7,411 nucleotides of DNA from contig JACVJG010000125.1 in assembly GCA_015711875.1 (NCBI GenBank), positions 1 through 7,411 on the forward strand, in the 5' to 3' direction. A program made the translations under genes and the position numbers. Below the pieces are notes generated by a model, which had not been told where the DNA came from, searched no databases, and worked only from the letters and a program-made list of their open reading frames with translations. Source of the DNA: Candidatus Solincola jinzensis (GTDB taxonomy: Bacteria; Actinomycetota; Geothermincolia; Geothermincolales; RBG-13-55-18). Every line of letters starts with the position of its first letter. The first letter of the stretch is position 1. Positions 5,335 to 7,411 of the stretch are shown one piece after another.

Positions 5335-5359
5335 CAAAAAATGACCACGGTCATAATAT
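5331..5359 (+). promoter_or_regulatory. Promoter of the acyl-CoA dehydrogenase genes
   Basis: TTGACA (5331-5336) is a perfect -35 box. TAATAT (5354-5359) lies at the ideal 17-base spacing with four of six consensus bases; CATAAT (5352-5357) matches five but at 15 bases. The -35 overlaps the tetR stop codon (TGA 5332-5334). Transcription would start near 5366, leaving a leader of about 180 bases. Confidence 0.65.
5341..5354. promoter_or_regulatory. Operator-like palindrome between -35 and -10
   Basis: ATGACC-AC-GGTCAT is a perfect 6-bp inverted repeat with a 2-base centre, located in the spacer of the promoter directly after the tetR gene. A regulator bound here would block RNA polymerase, the classical arrangement for a TetR repressor. 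A near copy exists at 4362-4375. Confidence 0.65.
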
Positions 5360-5380
5360 TTGCCCATGGCGGTATCGCTG

Positions 5381-5438
5381 CGGCAGTCTGCATAGCATCC
5401 CGGGGAGCGCTTTTCTTGTGCCTGCAAGTGGACTGCCG
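5381..5438 (+). other. Leader stem in the ACAD transcript
   Basis: CGGCAGTC (5381-5388) is the exact reverse complement of GACTGCCG (5431-5438), closing a 42-base loop that itself may hold CTTG/CAAG pairing. The leader has no open frame with a good ribosome binding site. It may be a structured 5' untranslated region; I recognise no riboswitch class. Confidence 0.3.
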
Positions 5439-5533
5439 TTGACAAGGGAGGGGTTCTGGGGTTTTCGGTTTCGCACACCTTCTGCTTCCCCTCACGTTGA
5501 GGCCGCCCATCCGCGTCGCAGGCAACCGGCTAG

Positions 5534-5540
5534 AGGGAGG
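5534..5540 (+). promoter_or_regulatory. Ribosome binding site of the first ACAD
   Basis: AGGGAGG lies five bases before ATG 5546. A nearby ATG at 5542 is in another frame and stops after six codons, so 5546 is the start. Confidence 0.7.
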
Positions 5541-5545
5541 TATGG

Positions 5546-6814
5546 ATGAGGGACATCGATGATTTCACCCGACCGCTGGAATACATCTCGCCTATGGACG
5601 GCCTGCTGGGATCCATCTTCCGCGAATGGGTGGAGAAGGAGGTCATCCCTTACCGCAGGCAGTTCGATGAGGATTACCGCGAACACCATCTCATACACCC
5701 GCCATTCAAAAAGCTCCTGGGCGAATACGGACTCCAGCGCATGATCTTCCCCGAGGACCTCGGGGGATGGGGCATGGGGAGGTCGAACTACATGTGCGTG
5801 GCCGCCTTCCGCATGTTCGAGGAGATCGCCCGGGCCGATACGGGGATGGCCCTGGCCTTCGGGGCCCTATTCTGGCCTTTCCTGTTCATCGCCCTGGAGC
5901 CGCACGAGAACCGCCGGCTGCTGGAGGAGTTCGCGCCCATGTTCTGCGAGACCACCGAGCCGGTGTTCGCGGCCCTGTGCATGACCGAGCCCCAGGGAGG
6001 CTCGGACATCGAGAACGTGGAGATCGTCAAGGGAACCACCATCCAGACCACGGCGGTGAGGGACGGTGATGAGTGGGTGATCAACGGCCACAAGCTCTGG
6101 CCCTCAAACACCGGAGGCCTGGCCAAGCTAATGGCCGTCGTCTGCACCACCAACCCCGGCTCCGATGACCCCCGCGACATCGCGGTGATCTTCGTCAAGG
6201 ACGACATGCCTGGGGTCACCCAGGGTCCCCCTTACGAGAAAGCGGGCATGGCCGCCGACATGAACTCGGACATCTGGTTCGAGAACGTGCGAGTCCCCCT
6301 CTGGTACCGCGCCATCGGCCCCGGCGATGACGCCAAGTATTTCGGGGAGGTCATGGCTACGGGGAACATGGGGATCATCGCCTGGATCTCAGGCGCCATG
6401 ATGAACATATACGAGCGCTTGGTAGAATATGTCAATAGGAAGCGCTACCGCGGCAAGCCTCTCAAGGAGGACGACGGGGTGGCTGGCCTGCTGGCCGACT
6501 TCGCCGCCAACATCGAGAACATCCGCATCGTGGGCTATCAGTGCGCGCGCATGTGCGACCGCCACGACCTCTATGGCCCGCTTTGGCACCCCAGGCTGGT
6601 GGCCAAGATGCGCGCCCAGCGCTACCTGGCCATGGACCGCTTCATAGAGGTGACCGGCAGGGTGATGAACCTCATGGAGGCCTACGGAACGGACCGCGAC
6701 TGGGACGTGGAGAAGCATTGGAGGGACCTCAAGATCCTCCAACTCGTGGAGGGCTCGAAGCAGCTTTGCCAGATCGAGGTGGCCCGCTGGTTCTACGAAT
6801 GCGAGACCCTCTAG
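5546..6814 (+). CDS. Acyl-CoA dehydrogenase (FAD-dependent)
   Basis: This enzyme family makes the 2,3-double bond of enoyl-CoA from acyl-CoA, reducing FAD and passing electrons to electron transfer flavoprotein. The product has 422 residues, somewhat longer than the common 380-400. The N-terminal helical domain includes EDLGGWGMGRS (70-80) and EEIARADTGMALAFGA (92-107). The middle beta domain has the FAD-contacting TEPQGGSD (147-154) and WVINGHKLWPSNTGG (177-191). The C-terminal helical domain has RKRYRGKPL (298-306). LVEGSKQLCQIEVARW (400-415) aligns with the family signature YEGTxQIQR, placing Glu402 at the catalytic-base position used by short- and medium-chain enzymes. All key motifs are therefore present. 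The substrate cannot be read from sequence. It is the first gene of an operon behind the palindrome-bearing promoter, with a second dehydrogenase 48 bases downstream. Confidence 0.95.
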   Translation: MRDIDDFTRPLEYISPMDGLLGSIFREWVEKEVIPYRRQFDEDYREHHLIHPPFKKLLGEYGLQRMIFPEDLGGWGMGRSNYMCVAAFRMFEEIARADTGMALAFGALFWPFLFIALEPHENRRLLEEFAPMFCETTEPVFAALCMTEPQGGSDIENVEIVKGTTIQTTAVRDGDEWVINGHKLWPSNTGGLAKLMAVVCTTNPGSDDPRDIAVIFVKDDMPGVTQGPPYEKAGMAADMNSDIWFENVRVPLWYRAIGPGDDAKYFGEVMATGNMGIIAWISGAMMNIYERLVEYVNRKRYRGKPLKEDDGVAGLLADFAANIENIRIVGYQCARMCDRHDLYGPLWHPRLVAKMRAQRYLAMDRFIEVTGRVMNLMEAYGTDRDWDVEKHWRDLKILQLVEGSKQLCQIEVARWFYECETL

Positions 6815-6851
6815 GTGGCGTGGCGGGAACACGGGTCACGGGATAAAGAGC

Positions 6852-6856
6852 GGGGG
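6852..6856 (+). promoter_or_regulatory. Weak ribosome binding site of the second ACAD
   Basis: GGGGG lies six bases before ATG 6863. The match to the usual AGGAGG is partial, so expression could depend on translation from the upstream gene. Confidence 0.35.
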
Positions 6857-6862
6857 TAAAAG

Positions 6863-7411
6863 ATGAACGGTTCGGAGATCATTCCCTTTCCGAAAAACAG
6901 GCTCGACAAGGCCGACCTCGACCTGGCCTCGACCCTGCAGGCCCTGGTCGAGAAGGAGATCATGGACAAGCGGCTTGAGCTCAAGGAGGACTATGAGGGC
7001 CTCCTGGCACCCTCCTACGCCAGGATAATGCGGGATATCGGCCTGCAGAAGATGTTCTGGCCGGAGGAACACGGCGGCGAGGGTCACAACAGCCCCCACG
7101 CCGCCTACACCGTGGTCGCCGCCCTGGAGCAGGTGGCGAGAGCGGATGTGGGCCTTGCCTTTCTTGCCGCTCACTCCCTCGCCCTGCAGGCTGCTCTGGC
7201 TCTCGAGGGAGCTCGCAACCAGGAGGCCTGTGCCGTTTTCGCCCCCCTTTTCTGTTCCGGCGAGGCGTCCCTCATCGTGTCCTTCATCCTCCCCGCCTTC
7301 TCGGAAGAGGAGGGCACGCCGGAGTGGAGAGGAAAAGGTTTCCAGGCAATTGCGAAAAGGCAGGACGACGCCTGGAAGGTCAGCGGCAGCATGATCAGGC
7401 CTTCCTGCTCG
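6863..7411 (+). CDS. Second, divergent acyl-CoA dehydrogenase-like protein (3' end outside window)
   Basis: The frame is open from ATG 6863 to the end of the window, giving 183 residues. It follows the first ACAD by 48 bases on the same strand, probably in one operon. The N-terminal domain is clearly related to its neighbour: LVEKEIMDKRLELKEDYEG (28-46), then GLQKMFWPEEHGGEG (60-74) and LEQVARADVGLAFLAAHSLA (88-107), matching EYGLQRMIFPEDLGGWG and FEEIARADTGMALAFGA in the first protein. The FAD-contacting TEPxxGSD motif is replaced by LPAFSEEEG (143-151). The next conserved block, normally INGxKxWITN, reads VSGSMIRPSCS (173-183). The catalytic region lies beyond the window. It may be a non-catalytic or specialised partner in a two-subunit dehydrogenase; that is inference, based on known mixed FadE complexes of mycobacteria. 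Confidence 0.9.
   Translation, partial: MNGSEIIPFPKNRLDKADLDLASTLQALVEKEIMDKRLELKEDYEGLLAPSYARIMRDIGLQKMFWPEEHGGEGHNSPHAAYTVVAALEQVARADVGLAFLAAHSLALQAALALEGARNQEACAVFAPLFCSGEASLIVSFILPAFSEEEGTPEWRGKGFQAIAKRQDDAWKVSGSMIRPSCS

Noticed and set aside
5439..5444. Second TTGACA as an internal ACAD promoter
   Set aside because: The hexamer 17 bases downstream is TTTTCG, and no -10-like sequence lies at usable spacing.
1..7411. CRISPR array, insertion sequence or attachment site
   Set aside because: No regularly spaced repeats, transposase or integrase gene, tRNA gene or terminal repeats were seen.

Overview
The window looks like a GC-rich bacterial chromosome segment. It joins a conserved replication/ribosomal-protein cluster to an acyl-CoA metabolism locus. 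The gene order ssb-rpsR-rplI-dnaB is widespread in Gram-positive bacteria and Actinobacteriota. The high GC, the cysteine-rich ferredoxin-like protein and the tandem acyl-CoA dehydrogenases would fit an anaerobic actinobacterial lineage (Geothermincolia-like). That placement is inference; no marker here fixes the taxonomy.

Region 1 (1-2662, + strand): the 3' part of ssb (single-stranded DNA-binding protein), then rpsR (S18, zinc-cysteine form), rplI (L9, TTG start) and dnaB (replicative helicase, no intein). A terminator-like hairpin and an extended -10 element between rpsR and rplI suggest that the cluster is not one uniform transcript.

Region 2 (2663-3107): 445 bases with no convincing protein gene. 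It has a perfect TATAAT box followed by nested inverted repeats, so it may encode a small structured RNA.

Region 3 (3108-4007, - strand): a 299-residue cysteine-rich iron-sulfur protein with 18 cysteines. Two are in a CxC motif and five in a CNCCPKCC motif, and two C-terminal [4Fe-4S] ferredoxin motifs supply eight more.

Region 4 (4008-4689): a 682-base divergent intergenic region without a convincing gene. It holds several palindromes and a strong hairpin.

Region 5 (4690-7411, + strand): a TetR-family regulator, then a complete acyl-CoA dehydrogenase (ACAD) and the first 183 codons of a second, divergent ACAD that runs off the window. A 14-bp palindrome sits between the -35 and -10 boxes of the ACAD promoter, and the -35 box overlaps the tetR stop codon. 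A close copy of the palindrome lies in the divergent intergenic region. The simplest reading is a TetR repressor that senses an acyl-CoA or related ligand and controls the ACAD operon, perhaps together with its own gene or the iron-sulfur gene.
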